A DNA stretch of 64,000 bases, from contig NW_006768771.1 in NCBI RefSeq assembly GCF_000204055.1, positions 170,145 through 234,144 on the forward strand, read 5' to 3'. The notes under the pieces are model-generated. The model was not told the DNA's origin. It saw nothing but the letters and a program-made list of their open reading frames with translations, and did not search any database. Positions 23,579-35,634 of this stretch are shown here, piece after piece (the first letter of the stretch is position 1; every line of letters begins with the position of its first letter). The translations under genes and the position numbers were made by a program. Source of the DNA: Melampsora larici-populina 98AG31 (lineage: Eukaryota; Basidiomycota; Pucciniomycetes; Pucciniales; Melampsoraceae).

Positions 23579-25620
23579 TCGTGGCGTTGAAATGCATATG
23601 CTTTATGAATCAACTCTTGTACTTCTTGTGCCTCGAATGCCCATAACCTTTGCCTATGATGCCCTTCACCTCCGAGTCATTCGAGTTCCGAGTATTCTGC
23701 GTTCAACTCTCACTTGAAAGACTCAGCGCCCAATAGCTACCTCGCGTGCTGTCTTGTGTAATACTTTGACATTTGTTGCCTGTCGACATGTTTAATGACA
23801 ACTTTCCATAACGTGCGAATCTCATTACATGTGGGTACGGCAAAAGATCCGGTTCTTGTGTTTGTGCATTTAGAATCCCTTTCACATACTGGAGCGATGG
23901 GTAGATACGTGGAAGCCCTTGCTCAAGACATCCTGAATTCTGGTCCCTTGACCGTTGCGAGCTTTGTGCCCTGGAGAGAGACTTGTGGATTGTCTGCCAC
24001 TTTTTGGTGAGTGGCCAGGGGCCTACAAAGCTCTACAATTCCACACCTTCGCACCTGCTGTGGTTTATACTGTGGTTGATTCAATAGTCCAGTTATGACA
24101 AGAGCAAATCTTCAAATCTATGAAATCAATTTGCCTGTTGAAATAGTTTCTTCATCAAGTATTTGTCCTCTTGGAAGACCGAGAGGATTGTGATATAGAG
24201 GGTGTTTGTGCGCCTTGTTTCCAAAATGTACACAATGCATACAGCCAAAATTCAACTTGATAAAACTTTCTTCCTTTCTTGAGGAAGCTTATGATAAGGT
24301 GCAAACAATCTGAATAGGCAGATTTGATGACAATGGGCTCAGGTGGTCCAAATTCAAATGGGAACGGGGGTCAATTGAGTGGAAGTGGGAGTTTTTATGG
24401 CTTTTGAAAAACCTCTATGGCAAACTCAAATTTTGAATACCCTGCTTGCTCACCAAGGAAGCCTGATAATCTTCTCCAGATACCTGCACTTGCAGGGAAA
24501 AAGTGTCTGACAGGAGGGACTTGGTTGAGTTAGCTGGAAGCCATTGAGTGGAATAAAGTGCAATATGCTTTGAGCCTAACATACTGACGTGGCAACAGTT
24601 GAGAGAAACCTTGGACTTAGCCTGTTCTCTGAGACCATCAAAATTTGACAGGGATGGCATCTAAAAGGCTGCATCAGTTGGTCATGGCTCCCTGGTCCAT
24701 GCTATTCTTTGTGGTAAGATGATGACTAGGTTGTGGAGAGTTCGAACTAGAACTCTCCTGGTTAGGTTAAGGTTGGCTGTGCTTGCCTTCTATAAGAAGG
24801 TGAGTACAGCACGTTTTGGGTGCAACCTACCAGGTGATGTTAGTCTTACTCAGGATTATCACTTGCATGATAATAATTTTTCTTTGGTAGATTATGGAGG
24901 CAAATTTGAGTCAGTGGCGTAGTCGCATTGATCAAACTCAATATCATTGCACAGGCTCGCCCAGACCTGGCACACTTGATCACAAACCTCTACATATACG
25001 ATACCAACTTTTTCAGCAATATATGTGAACAACATTGGGCCACTTTGACCGCGGCCGAGAAAGGCTTCGCTGTGGATTTCATTTGGCCTTCTTTTTATTG
25101 CCTTGACACCTGGATCCCAAACGGATCCGCCTATCTGAAGCGTTGACTTTTCGTCTTTGTCATCTTTTGAATCATCAGTTTATTTGTCATCATTTTTCCT
25201 GTGAACTTTCTTTTTTAACTATCCCATGTTTCTTGAAATTTTCCACTCGTTTATCAAAGGCTCTTAAGAAATCTCATTTCTATACCATGTTTGTTTGATG
25301 TTCCGTGACACTCATTTTTTTGGCAAAGCAGCACTCCAAAAAAGAACCAATCAATGACCATTTATTTTATGCACATATAAGAGAAAGAACAAAAGGCGTG
25401 TTTTTGGATTTAAATTTTATCACACAAGATTTTTTTGGAGTTTAGTACAAAGATTATGTGTTCACAATCGAACTGGGGGAAGGGGATGTGGGTGCATGTT
25501 TTTGTACTTTAATATTATCACATACGATTTTTTTGGATTTTATTTAGAGATAATCAAGGAAACACTGGGGATACGGAGTCAAGAAAACATCGGAGAGACA
25601 GAGTGCATGAGGCCACTGCA
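23579..25620. other. Intergenic region, possible gene fragment
   Basis: No intact gene. The 24928-25146 plus frame ends in a 60-residue segment (ARPDLAHLITNLYIYD...) reminiscent of the region after an F-box in rust families. It has stops just upstream and no partner exon, so at most it is a remnant. A GAGAGTTC/GAACTCTC stem-loop lies near 24735-24757. Confidence 0.3.
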
Positions 25621-27362
25621 CTAATTAGAACCGCTCCCGCTTGCAACAGGCCCCTCGTCCTCCTCATCAGAGTCGTCATCATACAAGCCACCATAGTCAC
25701 CCTCCGCATAGAACTCATCCTCCTCGTCTTCTACAACTCCATCACTACCGATTTCTTCATCACCATAGTCAATTTCCTCCTCTTCATCTTCAACGTTGTC
25801 CTCCTCGTCATCAGATAAGTTGTAAGCTTCCAAAAGGGCATCGAGATACTTAGCAGAAAACCTTGCATCACCAAGGATTTCATCGGGGTGGCAATGAGGA
25901 AGGAGCGAGTCGGCAGCATTTGGGAGGAAACAAACTGCCTCAGCATTGGCCATGAGACGTCTTTGACCAGGACCCAGGGCTCTGAACCATTTGGGGTCGT
26001 AAAAGTCGATTGGAAGGTTGGTAGGAGCTCGAGTGAATGTGGAAGGGACTGGTACCATTGGCAATACCCGGCGGGTCTTCTTAACTGCATTCTTGGTGAC
26101 CTGAGCCTGCTTGGCCATTTCGACATCAAGTCTTTGGAAAAACTTCGAAGCGTTCTTAGAGCGATAACCAAGGGTTTTGATGACTCGAACTTTCTTGATG
26201 GGGTCATATTCGTCATCGCTGTGAGCCAGGGTGTCTTCGCAGAGGGCTCTGTAGCGAGGGGGGAATTTCGCTTTGTGTTGTTTGAAGAACTCGACCCTTT
26301 GATCACGGAGCTGAGAAGACAAAAGAGGTCAGGAAAATTAAAATCTGACAAAAATTAGCAGATAGACTTACTCTTTCTCTGTATTTTTGAATGTTCTTGC
26401 TAGCACTTTCCTTAGCCATAGCACCCACGTTATTTTTCTCAGTCTTGTACCTTGCTGCCATCACAAAATGAACATAATGATTGTATGCAGAAAACATATG
26501 AGAGGCAGAATCAACGTGTCTAAGATTAACGTCCATGTAGTTGTAGGTACCGGAGGCTAGGAGTTGACGGAAGGCGTTAAGACAGGTAATTCGACAGGCC
26601 GAGTTGTAGAGGGAGTCGGGAGCATCATCAAGGTTGGGAGCCCAGGCTCGGATGCCGACCTTTGCGAGGAGGCCGCTGATGTAAAGTATAGACATCTCAT
26701 CAATGTGTCCGAGGCCACGTGACATCTTACCGCCACCTGCTCGGAATTCTTTCAAAGAGCTGATGGACTCGCGAGCAATGAGGTCGGTGCTGCGTGGATT
26801 ATTGACAACGGCTTCGATTTCATCGGAGCTGTTGAACTTATCATAAAATTCTCTCAACATGACCGTGTTGGGGGTTGGTGGAACATCACTCTGCTTGTAA
26901 AGTCCCCACATCATCTTGATGTGGACATAGAGCGCTTCCTATGAATTAACAATGAAAGCAATATTGTTAACATAAAATGACAAGGGCTGGGGGATTTGCA
27001 AAGTAACATACCTTGCAAGACTTGAAATCGGTGGGTGTGTCGTCAAGAGTTATTTGGAGGGGATGCTTCTTACGAATCGGGGTGGATGGTTTTTTGGGAG
27101 GCTTCGAAGCTGAAGTCTTCCTAGCGGAGCTGCCGGGACTTTTACGAGCTGGCAAAGGAGTCAAAGGAGCGGAGGATGACGCCTTTTGCTTCTCTTTGGG
27201 GGTAGAAGGCTTCTTCACATTCAAAGTCAAGATCTGGGTTTGAAGATTTCCAACGATAGTCTTGAACTGAGAGGCTTGTTGCTTCAAGGCGTCAGCGATG
27301 ATATCAGAGATGTCTCTACTGGCCGGGGCGGCAGAGTTGGCGTTGTCCATTGCAGAATCCAT
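25621..27362 (-). CDS. Unknown 535-residue protein, basic linker and acidic tail
   Basis: Three exons on the minus strand: 27362-27012, 26938-26372 and 26310-25621, each a whole number of codons. The ATG at 27362 (MDSAMDNANSAAPASRD) is chosen because an upstream in-frame stretch looks like UTR. Residues about 1-55 may form a coiled coil. Residues 55-115 are a Lys/Ser/Pro-rich linker. About 115-400 is a folded-looking region with conserved-looking blocks (ALYVHIKMMWGLYKQ, GLGHIDEMSILYISGLLAKV, YDPIKKVRVIKTLGYRSKNA). The last 70 residues are very acidic (Asp/Glu with Gly/Tyr). I recognise no domain. It looks like a member of a multicopy lineage-specific family; a transposon-derived origin or a chromatin-associated role are both possible. 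Neighbours give no functional clue. Confidence 0.7.
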
Positions 27363-28925
27363 GATGATTTGTTGACGAGAGCGAAAAAATAATGAAGAAC
27401 AACAAAGAATAGGATCAAGGAACGAGTGAGGTGGATAAGACGAGTAAATTGAAGTATGATTTCGGATGTAAGATAATTTGGTGAACCATGCAAGGTTTGT
27501 GGTTTGAGGGGCAAAGGAAAGAAGGAACATCAGTCTCTTTATAGCTTTTCAAAAAGCGTACGGTTGGTCAAAGGGTACTTACTTGGTTAAACATGAAGGG
27601 GGTATGGATCCGTGGGAGCTGGTGCGTACTTTTGTCCTAGCCTCCTATCCAGATACACGGAGCCAACTGATCAAATGTGAATGGCCAAACAATGGTGGCG
27701 CTTGTCTTGGCTGGTGCCGAGCTGTGGGTTGGGATAGGTTGGAATGTTCGCTTCAAAAGGATTCACCAAGTGAAACGCGATCCTTGGCTGCGGATGATTG
27801 ACCGCAAGTAACAAGCCTGGATGTAGCGTAAAGGGCGATGATGACAAGGTCAAGTAGAAAGGGTCCTGGGAAGTGGTCCTGATCAAGGAGTCGAATGAGT
27901 TGAAGCCAAGAGGGGCTAGTCCAAACTCCGATGTTGCAGGTGAACTGGTCAAATGCCCCGATGTCGCAGTGTAGCGTGTGAATGTTGCATTTGGACTGTG
28001 TCAGTCGCATGACACATGTAGTGTTGCGGCGAAATTTGGCCCTGTTGCACGACAGATGTATGTATTACCCGGGGCAGCAACAAGATGTCGCAGGGCCGAA
28101 AGCGACATGTCATTGCACGCGGTGTCAGGGCTAAGAAGAATGCTCCTGGGTTCAAATCCCAGGTTTGGAGCAGTTCAAAGTCACAGGAAAACTGGAGCCC
28201 TCGGGCTTGTCTCAGACCACATGATTTTGGGCCTCTCTAGGGTACTTGGATAGCATTTGCATAACTTGAATGGTGCCCCTTTCTTTTTATGTAATATCGT
28301 CACATCACCTTTTTTTTGCAAAGAAAACCACAATCGTGTGGCTTCAATTGAACACCTTTTGACCAACATTTTCAAACTAGGGACTTTGAAGATCCACAAA
28401 TCCTCACAGGACAAATAACAATGAAAAAAAACCATTTTGAATCTGATGATCACAATTTAAATGGGTCAATCCCAATTGATCATTGGGCTTGGTAGGCGAA
28501 CAAAGAAAAAAGGTCATCCTTCTTTTCAATGAGCTAATTTGCTACTCAGATGAAAGGATAGGTGTTTTAGAAAAAGGTGACCTAACTTGATAAATACAAA
28601 AAACAATTGTGTTCATCGTTTTGAATCAGACTATTTGATTTTGGATAACATAAATTTTCATAAAGTATTTCAATTAAATAACAAGGGTTAGAAGCAGGTG
28701 AAATTCAAAGTAATCTAATCAAAAAATCCGATTCTAGTAAGTTTGTCACTAAGAAGATGAGTGTGATTACTTCAAGGATTTTGATTGTATAGATTGAAAT
28801 CTTTTGAGGAAACTAGAACATTTGATTCACAAGCACCCTAAAACAAGATTGAAATTCTTAGCATGTAAGACTTATTCATATATGTCAGAATATGAAACGA
28901 AACATTATATATAGCCACTTCCTCC
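27363..28925. other. Intergenic region with a T-arm-like sequence
   Basis: No gene recognised. 28142-28164 contains CTGGG-TTCAAAT-CCCAG, an exact 5-bp stem and 7-nt loop T-arm with a B-box, but no matching acceptor stem or A-box. It may be a tRNA-derived repeat remnant. The rest is AT-rich. Confidence 0.35.
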
Positions 28926-29130
28926 AACCCTGCGCCAGCAACAGCAATGTTGCGTGTTGCTGTGCGCGGCGTTGCGGTTTTTTGGCCCCGCCACGCACCG
29001 TTGTTGCGCCTTATTTGTTGCGGTTTCCCCCGTACCGCATCAAGGTACTCGAATTTTACACTTTTTTGAAACCGCAACGTAACATGGTTTGCGGGCCCTG
29101 AAACCGCAACAGCTGCGCCTGTTGCGGCCC
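28926..29130. repeat. GTTGCGG-rich subterminal repeat region
   Basis: The hexamer GTTGCG or its complement CGCAAC occurs many times here in both orientations, among GC-rich sequence, within otherwise AT-rich DNA. Clustered short motifs in both orientations are typical of hAT subterminal regions. The location about 400 bp before the hAT reading frame at 29525 fits the 5' end of that element. Confidence 0.5.
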
Positions 29131-29524
29131 TGTCCCAGCCCCGGGTATCTTTCTCGCAGTTTGCCAAAACGGGCAAGTAGTTCCCTCGTTCATCACATCG
29201 CATCACCACCTAGCACCGTACCACCACCCAATGGAGACGAATTTTCGCCGCTTCGATCACGCACCACGGTTTCATCTAACGCTGAAGAGAATCAGCCAGG
29301 GGATGACTATGCCAGGGATGATAAAGATGGCTTTTGATTGTGTAAGAGCCTATCACTCCCCTACCGCCCTTCATCAAATATTTTTTCTGACTAAGTGATC
29401 CTCCCGTCTTCTGATCACCTGATCTTCTTTCATATCATCGTTGCGATCTATCTTTCCATCAAACTCCATCAACTTACCTCCGTTTTCTATCAAACCATCT
29501 AAACATTTGTTAAATCAGATCACC

Positions 29525-31691
29525 ATGTCCTCTCAATCAATACTACCTTATACTTCACATGCTACTGAAACCGATACCCCATCAAGACCTTCTCGTAAAA
29601 GAAAGCAAACCGAACACCCCGGAATGATCTCGTCATCACCTGACTGTCGTCGTCGAGTCAGTGCCGACCGTCCTAGTACTACCACCTCAAAACGCCACAA
29701 GCCAGCAAGTCAAGATGAGGACCCGGGATTCTGACACGTCATATGCTCCTAAGACTTCGAAACGCAGGGAACCAAGCCAAGATATCGATTCTGACACATC
29801 CATTCTCAGTGTTCATAATACTGCCGCGAAGCACAAGAAGAAAGTGGCCCCATTGCCCAAGGCTAAGCCCCAAAAGTCGAAGGCCTCTGCATCCGCACCA
29901 ACGGCATCAGATGATGAAGTGAGTTCTTTTAGATATTTCTATCTATGTAAGCTGGTCACTGGTCTGATGAATTGTTAATATTGTTTTCAGCGTATCTCGG
30001 CCAACGTGACGAAGACAACCCTGAGGGCTGATTCTGACGTGGAGGTAGTGGATCAGCCACGAAAGCGACACAAGGTTGAGCATCCAGAAAGTGACCTAGC
30101 GAAACTTCGGGCATATTATGGGAAGCCCTTTCGTAAACCTGGTGACGTAAGTTGGTTTTCTCTCCTTCTCCCATATTATTTCTAGGAACTGATATCAATT
30201 TTTCCTGAAGGATCAATCGAAACCACCCCTCTGTTACCCCTGTTTGTTTTGCAAGAGAGACAAGGATGATCCTGTTCGTGTTAGCTACAGCAACATGACA
30301 GGAAGCCTTCGGACTCATCGTGACGGATACAGTACTGGAGGTCGTTCCGAAGTCGGTTGTGAAGGACGACTCAAAGCACGCGAGTCTGGAACTGTCCACG
30401 TCCCATTATTGGTGGCAGAAAAGCGTATAGCTGAAAGGAAGAAAGGTGGCTTAGATAAGTTTGTCACCGTTACCCCGGGTACCAAATTCAACAACATCAC
30501 CTTCAACCAGATGGCTTGCACCTGGTTGATCCGGCATGCCCTTCCCTGGACTCGAGTCGAGGATACAATCCTGCGAGCGATGGTGTGCTATCTTAGACCA
30601 GATGCCCGTTTGTATGGTCGCAAATGGGCGGCTACCGAATCCCGACAAATCAATTCTTCTTTGAAACAAAATGTATTCAAGGAACTTAAAGTAAGTCAAT
30701 TCTTCATTTCTCGTTCATCTCTCATCTATCTGGTTATTATGCTTACTAGCTTTATTTGTCAGGACTTATCTTCGCGCTTCAACCTCGTCCACGACGGCTG
30801 GACAAGCAAAGGGAACCGCCACGCTTTTATTGGAGCTTCGGTCACTTTTATTGACCCGAAGTGGACTTATCATGTCCGCCATGTCACCTTGAAAGTTGTA
30901 GCTTGGCACCATCACGGGCCATGGTTGGCCAAACCCATTGTTAATCTCTTGGTCAAGCACGATATCTTTCAAAAGATAAGTACTTCAGAATATCTTTATA
31001 TAATGATGATATCTAATGTTGTAATCATTCATATACTTACGCTTATTTGTCCTCACATCCTCTGCCAAACCACCGACTCAGGTTCCAACAACAAGACGAT
31101 GGCATCTGAGATGCATCGCCAGTTTTCATCACAACCACCAAAACACGGTATTGAGTATAAATGGGACCCCAACAAAATGCATATTTTTTGTTTTTGTCAT
31201 AAACTGGCCCTTATTGTTAACGCCGGGCTAGCTGAACTTGGCATCAAAGCACCGCCTCCAGCTAAAGTCAAATCAGCTGCTCGTGGTGTTTTTCCTAGCA
31301 TTGGTACAATTGAAGAAGTAGATGAAGCAGAAGAAGAAATGAAAGAAGATGAGGATGCTTTACCTGACCACGATGTCGATGAACTGGAACTGGAAACCAC
31401 CGCACCTGTCGAGCCTGAAGCTGCCATTGATGACGAGGCCGAGTGGGACGCTGCCGACGCCGAGGACGATGTTACACCTGCTGTTGTTTTAGAAGAAGAA
31501 GTGGCACCAACCCACCGCCGTGAAGCGAATCAGGTCGACTTCATATTGCGCAAGGTAAATTTTTCAATGTATTGATTTGTAATGTATAGGGTGCTGAAAA
31601 CATCTCTCTGCCAGGTTGACTTTATCACACGTCGGATTACCCGGTCGGCCGCATGGCGTAAAGAGTTTCAACGTGTGGCTGCGAAGAAGGA
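29525..31691 (+). pseudogene. hAT transposase gene, broken, 3' end lost at gap
   Basis: Coding segments: 29525 to about 29920, 29991-30147, 30211-30690, 30764 to about 31554 and 31616-31691. The N-terminus is Ser/Lys-rich. A BED-type zinc finger begins CYPCLFCKRDKDD. The RNase-H-like core shows LVHDGWTSKGNRHAF (first Asp), TTDSGSNNKTMA (second Asp) and FCFCHKLALIVNAGL, followed by a Glu/Asp-rich insert and VDFITRRITRSAAWRKEF, where the sequence meets a run of N. A one-base frameshift lies in the GGG at 29725-29727. In the region 30976-31080 no usable intron acceptor remains, so the frame reads through a hydrophobic intron-like segment. The hATC dimerisation domain is missing. Non-autonomous or dead copy. 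Confidence 0.75.
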
Positions 31692-31849
31692 NNNNNNNNN
31701 NNNNNNNNNNNNNNNNNNNNNNNNNNNNNNNNNNNNNNNNNNNNNNNNNNNNNNNNNNNNNNNNNNNNNNNNNNNNNNNNNNNNNNNNNNNNNNNNNNNN
31801 NNNNNNNNNNNNNNNNNNNNNNNNNNNNNNNNNNNNNNNNNNNNNNNNN
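31692..31849. other. Assembly gap, 158 N
   Basis: Run of 158 ambiguous bases. By comparison with the intact foldback copy at 60272-61446, the missing sequence should be mainly the left arm of the foldback element whose right end is at 32484. Confidence 0.95.
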
Positions 31850-32484
31850 TAAAGGCTGAAAATCATCAAAAACCCACCTGTAACAATACCTGAAATTTGG
31901 CCCTTGATTTTGTAGACAGGTTTTTGAAATCTTCAAACATCAATAACTTTTGCAGTTCTGAATCAAATAACTCGATTTTTGGTTCATTGGAAAGGTGAGT
32001 CTTTGCTCTACATTTTTCATTGAGACATCACATCTGTAGCCCGTCTGAAGAAGGTCCTACAGAGCTATTCATGCAGAACTGTTTGGACATATGTAGAGCG
32101 TTCAAATGACTAGATAGCACCTTGCTGACATTATGAAGTGTAAAGGAGAATGGTTCAGCTTTTGAATGAACCAAAAATCGAGTTATTTGGAGCAGAATTG
32201 CAAAAGTTATTGAAGTTTTTAGACCACAAAATATTGTCTTTATAATCATGACCCAAATTTCAGGTATTGTTACAGGTGGGTTTTTGATGATTTTCAGCCT
32301 TTATTGTTAGTACATTAACCAATATCTGCGTGTAAAATACAAAAAAATACTCATCATGACGCCCCAACATCTAGGAACAAGGTGCATATTTTTTCAGATT
32401 TTTAGCTCTCTTCCTGTTGCCTCAGGACTTTTCTATGTCAGTAGTTTTCTTTACCGCCCGGTAAAGATTACATTTGGTGTAGTG
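31692..32484. mobile_element. CACTA-like foldback element, copy A (left arm in gap)
   Basis: From 31850 to the right end, the sequence folds on itself: the segment beginning TAAAGGCTGAAAATCATC reappears inverted around 32250-32310. The right terminus reads as CACTACACCAAATGTAATC on the minus strand, matching the ends of copy B. The two copies share most of their length. The expected size without insertions (about 794 bp) places the left end almost exactly at the start of the N run. No transposase inside. The arm carries an outward open frame starting at 32356. Confidence 0.75.
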
Positions 32485-34708
32485 AAAGAGCGTGATCAAT
32501 CAGCTGGACGACGAGACGCCAAATGCACCTATTGCAACCAGGTTATGAATGGTAAACCTCATCTATTACAGAAGCATATCATCAATCTCTGCCGATCAAT
32601 TCCTGGTGACCAGAAATCAGCATACATAAACACTGTTCAGCCACAATCGTCTGCTGATTCCTCCAACTCAACTAATGAAGATTCCACCTCAACTTCAGCT
32701 ATTGACAAACCCAAGCTAATTCACAACTTTACTGATGCGTCACTCCATCATTTTGTCAAAAGAACTCAAGACAAAATGGATCAAATCAATCAACATCTCT
32801 GTCTCGCCTTGATAACTGGCCGCATACCTTTCTCTGTGCTTGAAAACAAGCATTTCATTCGTTTTCAAGAAAGGCTATCAGTTTCACCAATCACAACTGC
32901 TACTAGATATGTGATGACAAACCGTATTTTACCAATTGTGCATGCTCGCACTGTCAAAGAAATGCGAGATGATCTTTCCCGCCAGTCGGGTCTAACAATC
33001 TCCCTTGATGGATGGTCCGAATATCTCGAAACAGTGTTTATGCTGTCTTGGCTCTACGCGGCACAAAAGTCAAACACTTTATCGATACACTCGACCTTCA
33101 CCAAATCCGACACACTTCCGAGAACATTTCTTCGAGTCTTGATAGTACACTCAGCTTGTCAGGAATAAAGTGGGACCAGATAGTTGCTGTTGTGACTGAT
33201 AATCCTACACCCATGGTGAAACTTCGAGTGAGTTCTGTTCATATCTCGTTCTTGGTGCTTCCATGATGTTCTTGTCTGATATGATGCTTATCATGTAGAG
33301 AATCATCCGTGAAGCACATCCTCATGTTATTGGCATTCCTTGTTGTTTGCATTTTTTCAATCTGATTGCCAAAGACTTTCTCAACCACCAAGACATGAAA
33401 AAAGTGGTCTCGAATAACAAGGAGTTAGTTAGGTACTTCACATCTTCACATCACTGGACCGAGCATCTTGAATCATGGCGAAAAAAGGAAGGTATTACTC
33501 ACGGTATACAGAGCTCATGTGACAGTCGGTGGTACACCTATAGCAAAGTCTGTCTTTCTGTCGACACACATGAATTAGGATTTCTCAAATGCGCCGATAT
33601 GTCTGATGATCCAACATTGGACACTCCAACAATCCCAAAAGAAACAGCTTTGATTGTTCGAACTCGCGACCATTTCACTGCAAACAAAGCACTTGTTTTG
33701 TTCCTCAAGCCGGTTGTTGATGCCCTTGCTCGCTTAGAATCAACCTCTACGACCCTTGGTGACATCTGGAAAGAGTTGATTAATGTTTACATCCAAATTT
33801 CAAGTCTCGATCTTTCTACCTGGCCGGGTTATGTCAATTACAAGACTTACTGTCTTGGTGTTTTGAATTCAAGAGCTCGTGCCTACTACGACGAACCGAT
33901 CTTCATCCTTGCTTTATTCCTTACTCCAAGCTGTCGCCATCTGTCTGTATCACGTGCCTATCCGATCAAATCGATCCAAAAGATGATCGTTAACCTCGCT
34001 TTTTTCTGGGGATATTCGCAAGCCGATGCCATTACGATTGCACAACAGGCCCATCTTTATCTCAATGGTGAAGGTCATTTTGGTACATCAAAGAAATGTA
34101 TGTCCTTTTTTTAAACCATCCAGGCGACTTTGGCTACTAACTCTTTGATTCATGTATACATAGTTTTGCTTGCAATCGATTACTGGCTTGATGTGCTTAC
34201 AACCCTACAGACGAGTCTACTTAAACATCTTGCTATCAAACTACTCGAGATCATAGCCCATGCTGCGGGTGTTGAAAGCCTATTTTCAGCCATGTCAGCT
34301 ACAAAGACAAAACAGCGAGCTGCAATGACCCTCACAAATCTCAAGATGATATCACAAGTTCAGCTTTCCAAAACAAACAAGAACCCAACAAAGAAATCCA
34401 AATCGGTCAGCAATCATACCGACAAAGAAATTGAAGTTATCGAAGACCCACGAGTAGAACCATCAGAGCTCTTTTCTGGCCCAGATGATCTTGAAGAGTT
34501 TGAACAAGGAGTGGCCCGATTGCAAGAGGAACCGATGCTTGTTGACCCCGCTTTAGAGGCCGATTCTTATGATGGTTTTATTAGATCTCTCTTTGATCTG
34601 ACTTTATTTGAGGTTCAATCTTTTCATCATGTTGAGTCTGCAGGTGAAAGTACACCTGCTGTTGGCGCTCCTGGAGCCTGGAACCCCGATGAAGTCATAT
34701 TTGACTGA
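32485..34708 (+). pseudogene. Second hAT transposase gene, different family, 5' truncated
   Basis: Begins abruptly at the foldback terminus in a BED-type finger (CTYCNQVMNGK...HIINLC). The first catalytic region ISLDGWS is followed by a one-base frameshift near 33018, after which the frame continues (SRNSVYAVLALRG...VVTDNPTPMVKLR). An intron at about 33226-33298 leads to the long segment GIPCCLHFFNLIAKDFL ... SSCDSRWYTYSKVCL. Another intron starts near 34098. The C-terminal hATC dimerisation domain is present (HAAGVESLFSAMSATKTK, ending about 34350), followed by an acidic tail to 34708. The N-terminus and start codon are lost. The open frame from 32356 is a chimera with the foldback arm. Confidence 0.75.
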
Positions 34709-35634
34709 TCTTATTGTTTTTATTACGTGTGCTATGCTGAAATACAATTTTTCGACTGGTCTCTTTTCGTTTTTTGACTGTTTTTTAACTTTTCGCACTG
34801 TGAGAGGACGCGCCTAACGCGCCAGTGGCGCCCAGACGCGCCTATTTTTCCGACAAACGCGCCAGGGCGCGCCTTTTTTTTTAGAGCCGCGCCCCCATCC
34901 TGACATCGGGGCATTGGGTGTGAGCGTGATATGTATGTATAGAAAACTGTAGTGAAAAGTTGTTGAAATTGTGATTTTCAATTCTCTTGGATACAATTCT
35001 GATGAAGGAGGAAAGAGAGACAAAAGATTTCTCCGACCTGGACAAGTGGGAAGATGGTTGAGGCTTCCCATTTCACATATTCCACTTTGTTAACACCCCG
35101 TGTCAACCTCGAAGATTTTTTACAGTGATGTTCCTTCTTTTATTAATTCAATCTTCAGCAGAGAAACTCTTTCTTACAACTAATGAACCTACATAGGTTC
35201 TGGGTTACAAGGATAGATTGTATCAGTAGTTTTGAGTAATTCTCAAAATCCAGGAAATAGCCATCTTCAACCATCTTTAGCCAAACAGTTTCAACATACA
35301 GGGCTTGATCGGTGGCCCTTTGCCGGTGCTTTGCCATGCAGTGATTCTTTGTCATGCAAAATCATGCAAGGGTGGCGTGAATGAATCTCGGCTGGCCACA
35401 TCCCTGCTGATTTTAGCCCCACGACCAGGTATGGCAATTCAGAAATCTGGTTGGTTTACATAATTAATCTGCTTTTGTTTCTTATTTAAGACAGGGCTGG
35501 TAATGAAATCTTGGAACTTGCAACTTCCAAATCGTAGAATTGAATCCTCATTGTTTGCCATTGTATTTAGCTCTTCAAAATTCACTATTAACATTGAGCA
35601 CCAAGCAAAAGTTAGACCACAGCAACAAATCAGA
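34709..35634. other. hAT 3' end and F-box gene promoter
   Basis: 34808-34870 contains at least five ACGCGCC or GGCGCGCC motifs in a 65-bp GC-rich block, probably the subterminal repeat of the hAT element just upstream. The rest is AT-rich and ends in the promoter of the F-box pseudogene, which resembles the sequence before the second F-box gene (CGACCAGGTA..., TTCTGGTTGGTT). Confidence 0.45.

Noticed and set aside
25731..26358. Long frames on both strands overlapping the 535-residue protein gene
   Set aside because: They are alternative-frame shadows of 25621-26310; only the minus frame joins upstream exons in phase.
29659..29712. 49-nt intron in the first hAT gene
   Set aside because: Very short, and removing it deletes one half of an internal protein duplication; a one-base frameshift explains the data better.
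31564..31936. Frames running through the N block
   Set aside because: They are open only because ambiguous bases are not read as stops.
32356..33168. 270-codon frame read as a single gene
   Set aside because: A chimera of the foldback arm with a truncated hAT gene, further broken by a frameshift near 33018.
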